A stretch of DNA of 64,000 bases, taken from assembly GCA_027919835.1 (NCBI GenBank), contig JANVFP010000016.1, forward strand, positions 806,001-870,000. Reading direction: 5' to 3'. Below, in pieces: positions 43,235-55,180 of the stretch; the first letter of the stretch is position 1; every line of letters starts with the position of its first letter. This stretch comes from Lentinula raphanica (Eukaryota > Basidiomycota > Agaricomycetes > Agaricales > Omphalotaceae). Both the position numbers and the translations under genes were made by a program. A model generated the notes under the pieces. The model did not search any database. It was given only the letters and a program-made list of their open reading frames with translations, and was not told the DNA's origin.

Positions 43235-46200
43235 ATGACTAGCCAGGGAAGGCTACGTTGCGACTCGCAAGATATTAATGACAGGCAAAAACAGGCAGAG
43301 AAGGAGGGAACACCGACTCAACTCTATGCATCTACAGCAAGGTATGTTACCTCTACTAGGTGCTAGTACCAATGATTAACGTTCACGAAGCACACTTCGA
43401 ATCCTTTGGACAGCTTCGGACAGGCTTCCGACTGGTATGCTTCAGGTTAGGGGTATGTAAGAAGTCCTATGCAGGGCATATCGCCTATTCGGTTGCTTCG
43501 TTTCTCTCAACAATGGCACTGGTTGATCAGTACGATTCGATGAGGAAAGACCCTCAGTTTCAAGACGACCTCCGTCGAATGCGCAGGTGCAAAATTGACC
43601 TCAGATACTGGTATCTGGCCAATCCGGATGGTCCTCCAGTGAGTTTTATATCCACGTCAAGAGTGAACTGAAAAAGCTTACTCCGCATCTGATAAGCCTC
43701 ATCCCAGCGATGATGCCTACACCAATCCTGCTACACTTCGCCCTCCATCTGATTTCATTCAGCATTCAGCAATATCCCCTCAGTTTCATGACATCTCATC
43801 TGGATATCGCGCTCGGGAATCTTTTGCGCGATTGGTCCTTCCTGTGTATGCTGCTTCCCTTGAAGCAAACAGTGAAGATGCCTTCCTCGATGACCTCGTT
43901 ACAAAATGGCTCTACTTCTTTCCCGACGATCTTCTCCCATCGAACAACAATCAGTATTCGTTAGAGAGCGAGCGTCTCACTGTGGCTTATATGCCTGTCA
44001 GTATGAAGCAATATATTGCAGACCTAGAGGAGCGGTGTAAACTTCAATCTCTACCAAACTCACCTGAGAAGCAGGCGGAGGGTGAGGCTCTGCTTCAGTC
44101 AACTTTACTTAAATGGAAAATGGTGAGTACGAATGAGCTTTGGTTGATCTTGTCAAATTTCACCGAAAAAACATGCAGTCTGGCGCGTGCAGATTGAACC
44201 GAATCCACGCTGGCTTTGATGAAGACCTCCCTCGGAGTTTTTTCCTTGAACTTTTGAAAGATGTGAGCTTACATCTGTTTTTGACTAATCCTTGCTAACG
44301 GAGACTTAGGCAATCCAAAAATGCCTCAAGCGTGGCCTGCATGTCTGCACTCTACCTGTTGCCTCCACACCACTTGACTGGAACGAGGGTCTTGAAAAGG
44401 CTTTCCTTCACTGGTTTTACCACCAACGATTGCCTTTGTCTTTCCAAATCTTATATGCCCTGCCAGCTTATACACCCTTTTGTGACACGATGTTGGATAT
44501 TCCTGACAGCTTTTTTTGGCGTCCTCCTTATATTCCCCGGGATCCTTCTATATTGTGGACGAGCGACTCGGAGTGTGCAACGACTGCGAAGAATGATATG
44601 TCAGAGGTATCCCATATCTCCATTTCGAGAGCCGGTGCGGAGCAGCTCGAAGGCGCTGGTTCTGAAATGTAGAATCTGAATCATTGGAGATTCACTACTA
44701 GCAAAATGCTCTTCATGTTTTGTGCTGCGGTAGGACTTAAACACAGCTGCATGTAAATACTCAAACCTGGTGTACAAAATGTCAGCTCTGGTATTGAGCG
44801 GCGCATTACAGATATGATGATGATTGAAGGGTGACCCATCCCAGCACGTTTTGAGATCATGCTGAGCGGAAGTGTAAGTACCTGTTCTCCCTGTGTGATG
44901 GTTACATAAACTGTACAGCTGCTGAGCTGCATCGTGTACCTTCTTCATTCTGTGCGATACTCTCAAATTTTTGATACCCAGATACCCTCTATATCTGTAT
45001 ACCCCTGTATACCCAGTGCTGTATAAACACGCGAACTTTTCAGATGGTAAGCACTTCATCATTGTTTGATGCATGCTTCAGTGGGTATGTCAAGACTGTC
45101 TGACAACTGACAAATCAGCATCTTTTGTCTATAGGATTATATCCATCAGGAAAAATATTCTCATCTCTAGAGTCCCCAGAGATACCCCCAATTCCTAGGC
45201 TGCTCAGAGATTTTTGTGAACTTTGAAAGATCAAAAAACATCCTAGAGATCCTGAAAGCATCTGAAAGCACCAGAAAGCACCAGAAAGCACCAAAAAGCA
45301 CCAGAAAGCACCCAGAGAATTTTTAGAAGCCTCAAAGAACTCAGATACTCTAGGCTCTCTGAGACTACCTAAGAATTGGGGGGTATCTCTGGGGACTCTA
45401 GAGATGAGAATATTTTTCCTGATGTCATTCGGGAATCACTCATCTGGGCAATGGCTCCAGGATACAAAAGTAGTCCTGTAGAATCTCGCGTGGATTATCT
45501 TGAAGCTGCTGCCGAGCTTTGGGCTGGTAGGTTCCCTGAAGACGAACGCGGTGGTCGGCCAGCTGAACACGAACGTACGATTCAATCCAATGATGCCAAA
45601 CTTCCACAGCCACATGAGCTTGGATTTTGGATTATCGAATACACAATGACGTGGAAAAATGTAAGCTCTTCAGATGAGTATGTTAAAAGTTTGGCGTATT
45701 CACATACTCGGTAAGCATGCAGCAGAGCGTCGAGCACTCATCATTGGCGGATTCTCAGAATCGCACAAGAAAGAACAACACCAGCGCCTTCTGTCTGTGA
45801 GTATCTATATCCCGTCACCATTTGTCTATACACTCAACTGATCATAACATATAGTCGATTGAAGACTGTTTAGATCAGGCCATCCGCGTTGCAAGAGGGC
45901 ATATCAAGGACATCGATCCCAGCAAATGTCTTTCGGAATTAGAAGAGGCGGTCACTCGATGGGACATCTATCACATCCTACCTCAGAACATTTTTAGTTC
46001 TGCTCTCTTGCCTCTCTTGCCAGACCCGTACAGACACTTCAAATCCATACCTCCACCGACCATTTTCTCGCCAATGCGTTGGTTGTATCCTCTGCCGGGG
46101 GTCGATTTTGAAGAGTTAGACATCATGATGGAAGAGATTGAGGAGTGTATCTCCAACTCCGAGTTCTTGATCAGTAGTCATTACTCTGGGAGTCATGAAG

Positions 46201-46649
46201 GCTCCGAGATCTTAGCTGTTGCTCGATGGTGCGCGGAGGAAGATGACGACGATGAAGACAAGGAAGACAGTAACAACGACAACAGGAGTGACACTGAAAT
46301 CGTCAATGAAATCATCAGCGGGGTTGGCACCCAAACTGATGATGAAATCAATGGTGCGATTGACGATGAGACCGACGGAGGGATCAGCAGCGGAATCGAT
46401 GTCGAAAGCAAAGAACTCGACGATGAAGAACTCGACGATGAAGATGACAATATCAGTAGGGTTGAAGAACTACTTGGGGCAGGATCATCCCAGGAAGAGA
46501 CTCTCTACTACGACTCTTCTGACATCGATTCTCCCTCAAACACAATCTTCTTCGAATCTCCCGAACGCAAATATGGAGCTTTCTCCCCTGATAGCAACAT
46601 CACCAACCTTCCAGATGCCTCCTTCAATGTCGAGCTTGCCGACCTTTGA
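43235..46649 (+). pseudogene. Hypothetical gene broken by a MITE and a stop
   Basis: The likely start at 43235 (MTSQGRLRCDSQDINDRQ) has a GTATGT donor after TQLYASTAR. Later blocks: KSYAGHIAYSVASFLSTMAL, DDLVTKWLYFFPDDLLPSNN, YMPVSMKQYIADLEERC, AGFDEDLPRSFFLELLKD, LPLSFQILYALPAYTPFCD, SLNHWRFTTSKMLFMFCAA, then VSSGIERRITDMMMIEG, an in-frame TGA near 44835, and PIPARFEIML. A MITE (45144-45424) splits the next exon. After it come RESLIWAMAPGYKSSPVE, ELWAGRFPEDERGGRP, LGFWIIEYTMTWKN and SPMRWLYPLPGVDFEELDI. The tail is very acidic (EDDDDEDKEDSNND). No domain is recognised. It sits upstream of the KDZ gene on the same strand and may belong to that or another transposon. Confidence 0.45.
45144..45424. 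mobile_element. 281-bp MITE derived from Plavaka left end
   Basis: Ends are inverted CATCAGGAAAAATATTC..CCCCCAATTCCTAGG repeats of about 55 bases, flanked by TC (45142-45143, 45425-45426). Read on the minus strand, the interior reproduces about 190 bases of the Plavaka left subterminal region (16745-16940), including the GGTGCTTTC repeats and CTCTAGGATGTTTTTTGATC. It is thus an internally deleted derivative that the Plavaka transposase could mobilise. Removing it with one TC leaves DYIIRESLIW in frame after a TATAG acceptor in the host gene. Confidence 0.85.
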
Positions 46650-47335
46650 TTGCGGCCAGATGTTTCGCATCCAGTGGGTAGTAGGCTGCTGATGTTAGAG
46701 GACGTCTGACCACAATGAATTATTCACGTTCCAAAATTCACTATTTAGTATTATCCCTTCATCATAAACGTCTTCATCGTCAAACATCAGCACATCAGCA
46801 GCTTATCCATATGGCACTATCTTATGGCGGCCGCGGTGTATACCTGACCGACTCTCCTCAAAACTTCTTGTGCACCTGTGCCAGTTCCTCTTGTTCGAGA
46901 CCGTATAGCCTTTGTCTCGCTCACTTACTTTGTTGTTGTCATTTGAATATCTCTTTATTCAAAACCGTATACTCATTGTCTCATTCGCTTACTTTTAAAA
47001 CCATCATTTAAATATATTTCTATCTATACCATCGTATATCTTTTCAACGTTGGTTCGCCTCGCTCGCTTACCCTTCTTCATCATCGTTCAGATATATCTT
47101 TATGATGTTTGTATGGTCATAATTATTATATTCTTGTTATAAAAATTGCTGTTGTACTGCCAGTGACCATTGCCCACCACTGTCTTCTTTCCATTGCGCT
47201 TCGTCAGCCCTATATCATCCTGGAAGCGATTAGTTGTTAGAGTGGCCAGTAGCTCGATGCTTCTCTCAGACTTTTCTCTCGATAAATGGACCATGGGTGT
47301 TGTTCCCTGTCCACCCTTGCATAACCACCTGTAGC
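46650..47335. other. Intergenic, pyrimidine-rich 3' flank
   Basis: AT- and pyrimidine-rich sequence with repeated TCGCTTACTT and CATTTAAATATAT-type words near 46915-47100, probably old repeats. No gene is supported. Confidence 0.4.
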
Positions 47336-47590
47336 TGTAGGTTTAGGGTTAGGGGTTAGGGTTGGGTTAGGGGTTGGGTTAGGGGTTAGGGTTTGGTATA
47401 TTTTCATTGGTAGGGACTGTGTTAGGGTTAGGGCTGGTTAGGGTTTAGGGTTAGTTAGGGTTTAGGGTTTGGTTAGGGTTAGGGGGTTAGGGGTTGGGTT
47501 AGGTTAGGGGGTTAGGGTTGGGTTAGGGTAGGGGGGTTAGGGGGTTGGGTTAGGGTTGGGGTTGGGTTAGGGGTTGGGTTAGGGTTTAAA
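47336..47590 (+). repeat. Interstitial telomere-like (TTAGGG)n tract
   Basis: About 255 bases dominated by TTAGGG, TTAGGGG and GGTTGGG units, all with the G-rich strand on plus, interrupted once by GGTATATTTTCATTGGTAGG near 47394-47413. Basidiomycete telomeres are usually TTAGGG repeats. The tract is degenerate, so it is old or was captured in diverged form. Confidence 0.85.
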
Positions 47591-47619
47591 ATTTGAGGTT
47601 ATATTGATAGACCAAAATG

Positions 47620-47765
47620 GAAAACCCCCTATAGGGGGGGTCAGTTTTTTCCAAAAATGGCTATTTCAGGAGATATGGATAATTCATTTATCTACTGGAT
47701 AGCTGTCCATTCATTACGCATAACAAGTGGGGACAGTTGTCCAGTCGTTATGCATTAATCTTACA
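47620..47765. promoter_or_regulatory. GC palindrome and direct repeats before KDZ gene
   Basis: A perfect palindrome CCCCCTATAGGGGG lies at 47625-47638. Downstream are two related 21-base words, starting TGTCCATTCATTACGCATAA (about 47705) and TGTCCAGTCGTTATGCATTA (about 47739), in direct orientation. They could be transposase-binding or promoter sites of the KDZ element; that is inference. Confidence 0.4.
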
Positions 47766-48673
47766 GCCTCAGCTGGCATAACTCGATTTTATCACACATG
47801 CCACCCCGTCGAAAACGAGATGATGGCTTTGACTGTCATTATCTGGAGGACCTCCAGGTCCCGGGGGGTTCCAGTGATCGGTTTGGTGCTCCAACTATTC
47901 GGCATCGAGATGCTGCTCCATCAGTCAAGGTCGCGAATGGTTCTCGACTGATCAGTTCTTGTTCACTAATTCCTGCATCGTTGATGTATGACAACAACAA
48001 TGGCTCCAAAGACACTCCACCAATCCAATCATTGCCTCATACATACCTGGACCGTCCTGCACTTAATGAAGAATTATGTAGTATGGACTTCTCTCCAGGA
48101 AACTTACGCCAATACGCTTTCGACAATCCCTCACTGGCTCTCAATTTAAGTGAAAACGATGAAGTAGGGGTTGAGCCCATAGAAGATAGTAGAACTTCTA
48201 ATGTATGCATTCTTCTGACCGTAAGCCTGAGGTTTCCGGACTCGGATTGCATGAACACCTCACATTCCTCTGACTGACATTTGTATTTCAGGAACTTCGT
48301 GAATGGCATGCGAACCTGATTCCTGAATATATTCATGAACTTCTCCAACTCGAGGGGCGAGGGGTCCTACCCAAAGTGTCGTGCCAGTGCGGTGCAGTCT
48401 TTGATCATGAACAAGCCCATCTTCGGAGTTACAAATGTCAAGAATGCTTTGATTCGAGCCTCTACTGTGCTGCATGTATCATTGATGTCCATCAGCATAA
48501 TCCACTTCACATTGTCCAGGTCAGCTTCATGTGCTATGTAGCAGGTCATTGTTGTCACCATTCTGACTGGTTTGTACAAACAGGCCTGGAACGGTACCTT
48601 CTTTGATTCATTAGAGCTTAGCGCTGTCGGTCTTGTCATTCACCTTGGACCACATTCGGCGACCAACCCTTGC

Positions 48674-50240
48674 CACCCGTAGCTGTAGAAACTTCGCGAA
48701 GTAGTCCGATAAGTCTCCACCACAGCTTCGCGAAGTAACAGGACTCGCTCTCGAAGCTCAACAAACCCTTCCGGGTAGGCCAGTAGGGCTCCGGGGGGTG
48801 CTCGGCTATTTAGTATATTTAATAATATTTAATAATTCTTTTATCATTTATTAGGTATATTATAATAAATCTACTTTGCGAAGCTGTACTGCACTTTGCG
48901 AAGTGACTACATTTACGGCAATCATGAAATCAGGTAAATTAGGGTTAGATCATTATGTCATTGATTTCCTTTTTGGGTTATGATATTTTTGAATAGAAAA
49001 AAGCATAGAATGATATTATTGATCTTGAGGTGCTAAAACATGACAGAGGAAACCAAAAATAGCTACAATGGGGTATTGGCTACCTCAGGCACATCAAAAT
49101 TGCCTACAAAGGAAATTGGTCCAAAAATAGAACTTGATCTCACCAGATAGCAAAAAATCTGAAAAAATCATAAAAAATACTCAAAAAATTCAGGGTTGCC
49201 TCATTGGCCCTGAAAATGCAAAATAAAAAAAAATACGCGACAAGTGTAAAATATGTTATCACTCCAAATCATACCAAATCTAGGTATATATGATGTACAT
49301 GCTATTTTTAGCACACCTAATACCCTCAGACACTTAGAATGACTTATATCATTCAATATATTCAGCACACTCAATGCTTGATAAACTTAACACACTTGTT
49401 AATGAAAAAACTCAGGACAGTAGTAATATATATTATACTCAATACACTTAACACACTCAACAATGAAAAACCTCAAAACAGTGTTCATATGTGTTATACT
49501 TAAAACACATAATACACTTAACAATGAAAAGTCTCGGAACAATACTAATGTATATCATACTCAACATATTTAACACACTCAACAATGAAAACCCTCAAAA
49601 CAGTGTTCATGTGTGTTATACTTAAAACTCATAATACACTTAACAATGGAAAGTCTCAGAACAATACTAATGTATATCATACTCAACACACTTAACACAC
49701 TCAACAATGAAAACCCTCAAAAAAGTGTTCATGTGTGTTATACTTAAAACACATAGTACAATTAACAATGAAAAGTCTCGGAACAATACTAATGTATATC
49801 ATACTCAATACACTTTACAATGAAAAAACTTGGAACAGTGCTCATGTGTGTTATACTTAATACACTTCATCAATCAATATAACACACTTAACAATAAAAA
49901 TCAGAGTAGTGTAATCACTCATAACATGTATCACACTGAACACACTTCATCAGTAAGAATAACATACCTTTAATAGGACATTGTTATACTATAACACACA
50001 TATTACAACGAGTTTTGGGTGTTTATGGGCGCTTATTTGATGTTTTTGAGTCGAAATTCATTAATACCTCACTCAATTATTTTTGTGAGGACTTTCTGTT
50101 GTGTCAGGATGTTGTATACATCATACTCCCCTAGATACAATTTGGAGAACCCAAGATTACAGCCTGTAGGGATGGCTATATCATGATCTTTTATGATTTA
50201 ACAGTGTTTTAGGTAAATGACAATTCATATGTCCATGTAT
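48674..50240 (+). repeat. Left arm of palindrome 2
   Basis: Inverted partner of about 50530-51817. It includes an expanded tandem block (49370-49960) with at least eight copies of the roughly 60-base unit, more than in the other arm. Confidence 0.75.
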
Positions 50241-50529
50241 TGCATAGATATCAAAGCTGTCTCATGGGGAGAGCACTCCTACAGTGTACTAGCAGTGTAT
50301 GAACATGATTCAGATACTCACCATGACCATTGGACTCTGTAATATACATCTACATATTTCATGTATATTGGTGATATGTATAGTTGCATGTAACTACAGA
50401 TGTCATACTCAATGACTCCCATTGTAAGTCTCTTAGCTTTATGACACAGAGTAAGCATAGAATAGGTTGTAGGATGTCTCCTTTCATTGCCCAGAAGGAG
50501 TTTGACTTCATAACATGGATGTATGCACT

Positions 50530-51817
50530 GTGATTTACACAAAACAGTGTAAAATCATAAAAGATCATCATATATCCAGCTCTATAGGCTGAATTTTTTG
50601 GTTCTCCAAATTGTATCTAGGAAGGTATGATATAAACAACATTCTGACACAATATAAAGGACACATGAAAATTATTGAGTGTGTTATTAATGATTTTCGA
50701 CTCAAGAACACCAAATAAGCGCCCATAAGCGCCCAAAACTCGTTGTTATATGTGTGTTATAGTATAACAATGTCCCATTATAGGTCTGTTATACTTACTG
50801 ATGAAGTGTGTTCAGTGTGATAAGTATAATGAGTGATTACACTACTCCAAGTTTTTGATTGTGAAGTGTGTTATATTGATTGATGAAGTGTATTAAGTAT
50901 AATACACATGAGCACTGTTCCGAGTTTTTTCATTGTGAAGTGTGTTGAGTATAATATACATTAGTATTGTTCCGAGACTTTTCATTGTTAAGTGTATTAT
51001 GTGTTCTAAGTATAACACACATGAACACTGTTTTGAGGTTTTTCATTGTTGAGTGTGTTAAGTGTATTGAGTATAAGATACATTACTACTGTTCTGAGTT
51101 TTTTTCATTGTCAAATGTGTTAAGTTTAATAAATTGAATGATATAAGCCATTCTAAGTGTCTGAGGGTACTAGGTGTGATAAAAATAGCATGTACATCAT
51201 ATATACCTAGATTTGGTATGATTTGGAGTGATAACATATTTTACACTTGTCGCGTATTTTTTTTTATTTTGCATTTTCAGGGCCAACGAGGCAACCCTGA
51301 ATTTTTTGAGTATTTTTTCTGATTTTTTTCAGATTTTTTGCTATCTGATGAGATCAAGTTCTATTTTTGGACCAATTTCCTTTTTAGGCAATTTTGATGT
51401 GCCTGAGGTAGCCAATACCCCATTGTAGCTATTTTTGGTTTCCTCTGTCATGCTTTAGCACCTCAAGATCAATAATATCATTCTATGCTTTTTTCTATTC
51501 AAAAATATCATAACCCAAAAAGGAAATCAATGACATAATGATCTAACCCTAATTTACCTGATTTCATGATTGCCATAAATGTAGTCACTTCGCAAAGTGC
51601 AGTACAGCTTCGCAAAGTAGATTTATTATAATATACCTAATAAATAATAAAAGAATTATTAAATATTATTAAATATACTAAATAGCCGAGCACCCCCCAG
51701 AGCCCTACTGGCCTACCCGGAAGGGTTTGTTGAGCTTCGAGAGCGAGTCCTGTTACTTCGCGAAGCTGTGGTGGAGACTTATCGGACTACTTCGCGGAGT
51801 TTTTACAGCTTCAGCTG
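50530..51817 (-). repeat. Right arm of palindrome 2
   Basis: Reverse complement of the left arm, shorter by a few tandem units in the block around 50770-51130. Confidence 0.75.
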
Positions 51818-54770
51818 CCCTTGCTGGCAAGCTATCAACCACAAACCTAGACCAATCACCATCATTGGAGTGCAACGTATCCATTCAGCTTTTGTCAAAT
51901 TCTGTGCTTGTGAAGCGGGCAGTAGTCTTGACCGGCAACAACTTCTTGCTGCACAACTCTTTCCTGCTACGTCTACTCATCCCCAGACCGCGGCAACTTT
52001 TGATTTTCTCAACTTCTTTCAAATTCTGTCGTTCATGTCAAAAGTCTCCGTCACCGAGTATTACCAAACTCTCGAGCGTGTAACGAATAATTCTGGAACC
52101 TTTGTTCCCCCTGTGAGTAATCCCCAAGACCGGTATATCATAGTGATAAAGTCTGAACCGGATTACATAGAATCGACTTCGGGAGGTATTCAGGATGATA
52201 TGAGAGTGGCGGTTTTTGATGACGTTGAAACGAAGTGGACAAGGTCACAATGCTGAAGGTGTTCTGGCACTGAAACCGGGAAGTTTAGCAGTGAGGTGTC
52301 TTCCTTGCGCGCACCCTGGAATCAACGCACCAGCAATCGATGACCCTGCATATCATGCAAAGGAGTACGTAGTCCTTAACTCTTTCAGAGTCTTCCTTCA
52401 TCTAACCGTTATCATTTGAGATGGCTATATAAACAGTTTGAAGGATTAGATGCGAATTTCAGGTGTACCCGACTCAACATCTCTAGCGTCGCGAAGGATC
52501 CTAGCTTCAATTGAGGTTGCGCATTTTTTTGCGATGATCGCCAGTTTCAAAATCATCTTTTGAAGATGTCTGGGAAGTGGCCGAGTAAAACCTCAGACTG
52601 TAATGACCATGATGCAATCAAGCTCGCGAACAAACGCGGGGAGAAAAATTTAGCTGTGACTGGGATTGCAATGGCTAGCTGTACACGTCACGAATGTATT
52701 CTCCCTCAGTCAGTCGCAGATTTACACCTTGGAGAAGAGTAAGTGTGACTTTTCTAATCATTGATTTGTTTCATTCCTGATGATTTTCTAGATATATCAT
52801 CATGGATTATGTGTTGTTACAGTCACTCCAGCTGAACTGTCCCAAGAAACTCACCATCTCGTACGATATCATGTGTCAGTTCTCGAAAAAGCTTCATGCA
52901 CGTATCAATTCATATGGGCCGGACCTTAGTCTGCCGGCACATGTTGAGGCGAACAATTTGCAACTTCTCATACCAAAATTCCACCTCATGGGTCACCAAG
53001 ATACTTGTCGACAAACGTTCGCTTTTGGTTATGCAAAGAAAACTGGTCGCACGGATGGCGAAGCAGTAGAGCAAATTTGGTCGGAGATCAACTTAGTCGC
53101 AGGTAGTACGAAGAAGATGGGACCTGGTGCGAGATGGGACTTGATGGATGATCATTGGAACGACAGAAACCACAGAAAGCGCATCACGTTAGGTGAACAC
53201 TCTCTAACATGACTGGAATCCTACTCACGGTCATCGCAGCTTCGTCTATGTTCAATAAGGCCACCCATGCCGCCGAACGAAGAAAAACATTTGTCGTTGC
53301 TTATCAAGAGTTATGTGAGCATCTTGAAGAGGATCAAATGACGAAATGGCGTAGTGATATCGCAGCCTGGGATGAAGACCATACCAGGCAAAATCCATAT
53401 GTCTCTTCAGTTCGGCGTGAGTCTATGTTATGATATGTTGCATTGATGGATACTCATCGAGATCACTGCTTATAGCTTTACAATTAGCACATATACGGTT
53501 AGAGTTGGCAAAAGAGGACGCGGGACTAGCTCGAGGTCACGCTGCATATGTTCAAAGTGGTATCTTCAAACAAATGACACCGACCGCACTCATCGTGCAA
53601 GGCCTCGAGCTCGAGGAACTTCAGTAAAGGTCTTGAAATCTGATGTGCGCCCAAAGTTCGTGAATCACTAATCACAAAACTCAGACGACGGCTCATTTAT
53701 GACCATGCAGCCCTGGGAAACCATCCCACTTCTCTTCAACTTGCAAAGATAGTTGAGCGCTCCACAAGTTTATGCACACGGATACAGGCTTGGATCAGTG
53801 TTCAAGCAATATATATGCCGAGTAGTACATTGTTACGGTCAGGGGGTGGAACTCAGCCAGGTGAATTTTGAATAATTTATGTTTTCCCACTCATCGGCTT
53901 AGTTTTCTTCCTCAGTGAGCTTTGCGGCTGCTGGAGATATTCAGCTTTTCCTCCCAAGCACTGTGTATGATGCAGGTGAGACATGTGATGCGAGGCTCAT
54001 CGATATTGAGTGGAGACTCCGCTTTGCTGCTGCTCATGACGAGGTGGAAAAAATTCAAAAAAGTCTCCTCTCTCGAACATCAGTTCTCAACTACAAGCGA
54101 CGCTATGGTCACGGCCAGCGACAAGGGTCTCGTTCGGCCTCAATTCTTGACACATTAGACAACAAAATCAATGCCTGCGCTGCACGATACCAAGTCCACT
54201 ATAATATGCTGGCAAGATATAGTAAGACACTTGGTAAGGTTGCCGGGTGGCATGACTCACTCAAACCATTGAAGAAAGAGGATCTACACCAGCCGGATGG
54301 AGACCTCGAGGGAGGAACACTGGGCGCTAAGTACGTATCATGGATCTGGCTCACAACACCCGAGGACGCTACGAGCCAGCAGAATGTGGCTGATTGTGAG
54401 TTGCTTATCATGAAATCAAAGATCCTGAACTCAGACAAGTCTAGGTCTTCGTGTCACGTTTTGCAAGGCGCGCGCAAGAGCACTCGAGTGGCAGGAGGAG
54501 TGTGTTATTCTTCAGGAAGAGATGCGCAGAGTGTTGGTGATGTTAGAAGCCGAGGCTGTCGAATGGGAAACACATCGTTATGCTAGGGTGCCCAGTGACG
54601 GCTGCAATGCTGGCACAGAAGGACGGGCAGCATATGCGAGTCGTCAGGCTGCTATTCGGCGCCATCTTGCTAACTCATGCAAACAGAAGTGGGAAGGGCT
54701 CGATGTATTGCTTGCTTCTGGTCCTGGAGGAATAGCTTTGAATGACAGTCAGTTTGCGTTTGTACCTTGA

Positions 54771-55180
54771 GTGCCAAAGAGATGGTTATACTATATACTC
54801 TTTCAATTTCTTTGATTGCATGCGAGAATAACAATTGGTCTCCATTTCATAGGCTTAGCATTTCCTGCGGCCGGACAATTGGCATCTCTCGGAGAGTTAG
54901 CATGCCATTGGGATCAACTTCCAGACCGTGCGCCTTACTTTGGCCTTACTCAAATTGGATTGCGAGGTAGAAAATTCCCTTTATACTCCAAATATCCTGA
55001 GGATTTCCCGTAAGGTATTAATATTCAATCGCGGGGGTAAGGAAATTACTGATTGTCCGGACCTTCCACCGTAGGTGAACTCAAAATGGGATGTAAGGTA
55101 AGGCCATTGATCATGTACAATATGAACAGTGACCGCCACCAGTCAGATCAAATTTTCCTATAAACTCATATTGCCAGTGT
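54771..55180. other. KDZ 3' flank with an exon-like frame
   Basis: After a TAG acceptor near 54853 a frame reads LAFPAAGQLASLGELACHW, then YFGLTQIGLRGRKFPLYS and ends at 55013. It could be a last KDZ exon or a fragment of another gene. The terminus of the KDZ element could not be located. Confidence 0.35.

Larger units (their letters stand above)
48674..51817. mobile_element. Giant palindromic non-autonomous element 2 (3.1 kb)
   Basis: About 3144 bases forming one long inverted repeat; left arm about 48674-50240, right arm about 50530-51817. Ends share AGCTGTAGAAACTTCGCG (right copy with two changes). A 7-bp direct repeat CCCTTGC flanks it (48667-48673, 51818-51824), and removing the element plus one copy joins the KDZ frame (SATNPC then WQAINHK). 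A TA/TT flank at 48680/51811 is a weaker alternative. Subterminal palindromes CTTCGCGAAG recur. The core, from CAGGCACATCAAAA inward including the tandem CTTAACAATGAAAA units, is clearly homologous to element 1; the outer 400-500 bases are not. No transposase inside. Confidence 0.82.
47798..54770 (+). pseudogene. KDZ transposase with CxC2 cysteine cluster, degraded and split
   Basis: The start at 47798 (MPPRRKRDDGFDCHYLED) is followed by exon 2 with ELREWHANLIPEYIHELLQL and the CxC2 cluster: CQCGAVF, YKCQECFDSSLYCAAC, then HQHNPLH. After the palindromic insertion come RIHSAFVKFCACEAGSS and ATFDFLNFFQILSFMSK, TLERVTNN, WRFLMTLKRSGQGHNAEG, LDANFRCTRL (Asp), ISYDIMCQFSKKLHARI (Asp), IPKFHLMGHQD and GRTDGEAVEQIWSEIN (Glu), then GPGARWDLMDDHWNDRNHRK. 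The C-terminal part has VSFAAAGDIQLFLPS and LQEEMRRVLVMLEAEAVEWE. These are hallmarks of Kyakuja-Dileera-Zisupton transposases. Two in-frame TGA codons (52201-52203, RMI*EWRF; 52512-52514, SFN*GCAFF) and the insertion make it inactive. Confidence 0.82.
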
